A stretch of DNA of 64,000 nt from Christiangramia aestuarii. GTDB taxonomy: Bacteria > Bacteroidota > Bacteroidia > Flavobacteriales > Flavobacteriaceae. Made by a program: the position numbers and the translations under genes. Positions 63,963 to 64,000 of the stretch are shown piece by piece. Under the pieces are notes generated by a model. The model ran no database searches. It was not told the origin of the DNA and saw only the letters and a list, made by a program, of their open reading frames with translations. Location of the stretch: NCBI RefSeq assembly GCF_009735585.1, contig NZ_VJVW01000005.1:1-64000 (forward strand). Reading direction: 5' to 3'. Positions within the stretch are counted from its first letter, which is position 1. Each line of letters opens with the position of its first letter.

Positions 63963-64000
63963 ATGTGTCGGTTTATCCCCGCAATATTGCTTTGCCTTCT
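63963..64000 (+). CDS. Possible start of a secreted protein (partial)
   Basis: An ATG at 63963 opens a frame that encodes MCRFIPAILLCLL up to the window edge, which could be the start of a signal peptide. Too short to identify; could also be chance. Confidence 0.25.
   Translation, partial: MCRFIPAILLCL

Overview
The window looks like a chromosomal segment from a marine-type member of the Bacteroidetes, family Flavobacteriaceae (Gramella/Christiangramia, Salegentibacter or Zunongwangia would be typical relatives; this is inference from protein style, not a database result). Reasons: many short lipoproteins with Bacteroidetes-type lipoboxes, a carboxypeptidase-like plus TonB receptor, DUF6090/DUF6624/DUF5694-like families, a TonB homologue with a proline run, little use of Shine-Dalgarno sites, and several TAnnTTTG-like -7 boxes. 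No rRNA, tRNA, transposase, integrase or CRISPR array was seen.

Region 1 (1 to about 25 kb) is accessory DNA, visibly AT-richer than the rest. Single genes of mostly unknown function (lipoproteins, secreted and membrane proteins, an FkbM methyltransferase, a cation exchanger, an amidohydrolase, a serine hydrolase, an M50-like protein, SGNH and M64 hydrolases) alternate with copies of one imperfectly palindromic element of about 130-145 bp. I count 16 good or fair copies, all in the same orientation whatever the strand of the flanking gene, and four weaker remnants reaching 32.7 kb. The two arms pair, they change together in several copies (6, 10 and 15), and sequence similarity stops at the GTT of the outer right arm, where each next unit begins. 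This is the layout of a gene-cassette array with attC-like sites, and it is the main candidate for an undescribed system. No recombinase lies in the window, and the array seems to run off the left edge.

Region 2 (26-44 kb) holds a single-chain double UvrA-like ATPase, D-lactate dehydrogenase, a RidA protein, a Bor-like lipoprotein, a porin, an MFS transporter, VOC proteins, a ferredoxin-adenylate cyclase-globin fusion, a GNAT acetyltransferase, and an overlapping pair made of an ATP-cone/restriction-endonuclease-fold protein and a beta-CASP metallo-beta-lactamase nuclease.

Region 3 (44-64 kb) is more ordinary: a GMC oxidoreductase with its Tat-exported small subunit, DUF302, Hsp20, a TonB homologue, a GDSL hydrolase, a three-gene RND efflux operon converging on a response regulator/histidine kinase pair, a spondin-domain lipoprotein, and the sbcDC nuclease operon. 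Strong hairpin terminators separate several of these units.
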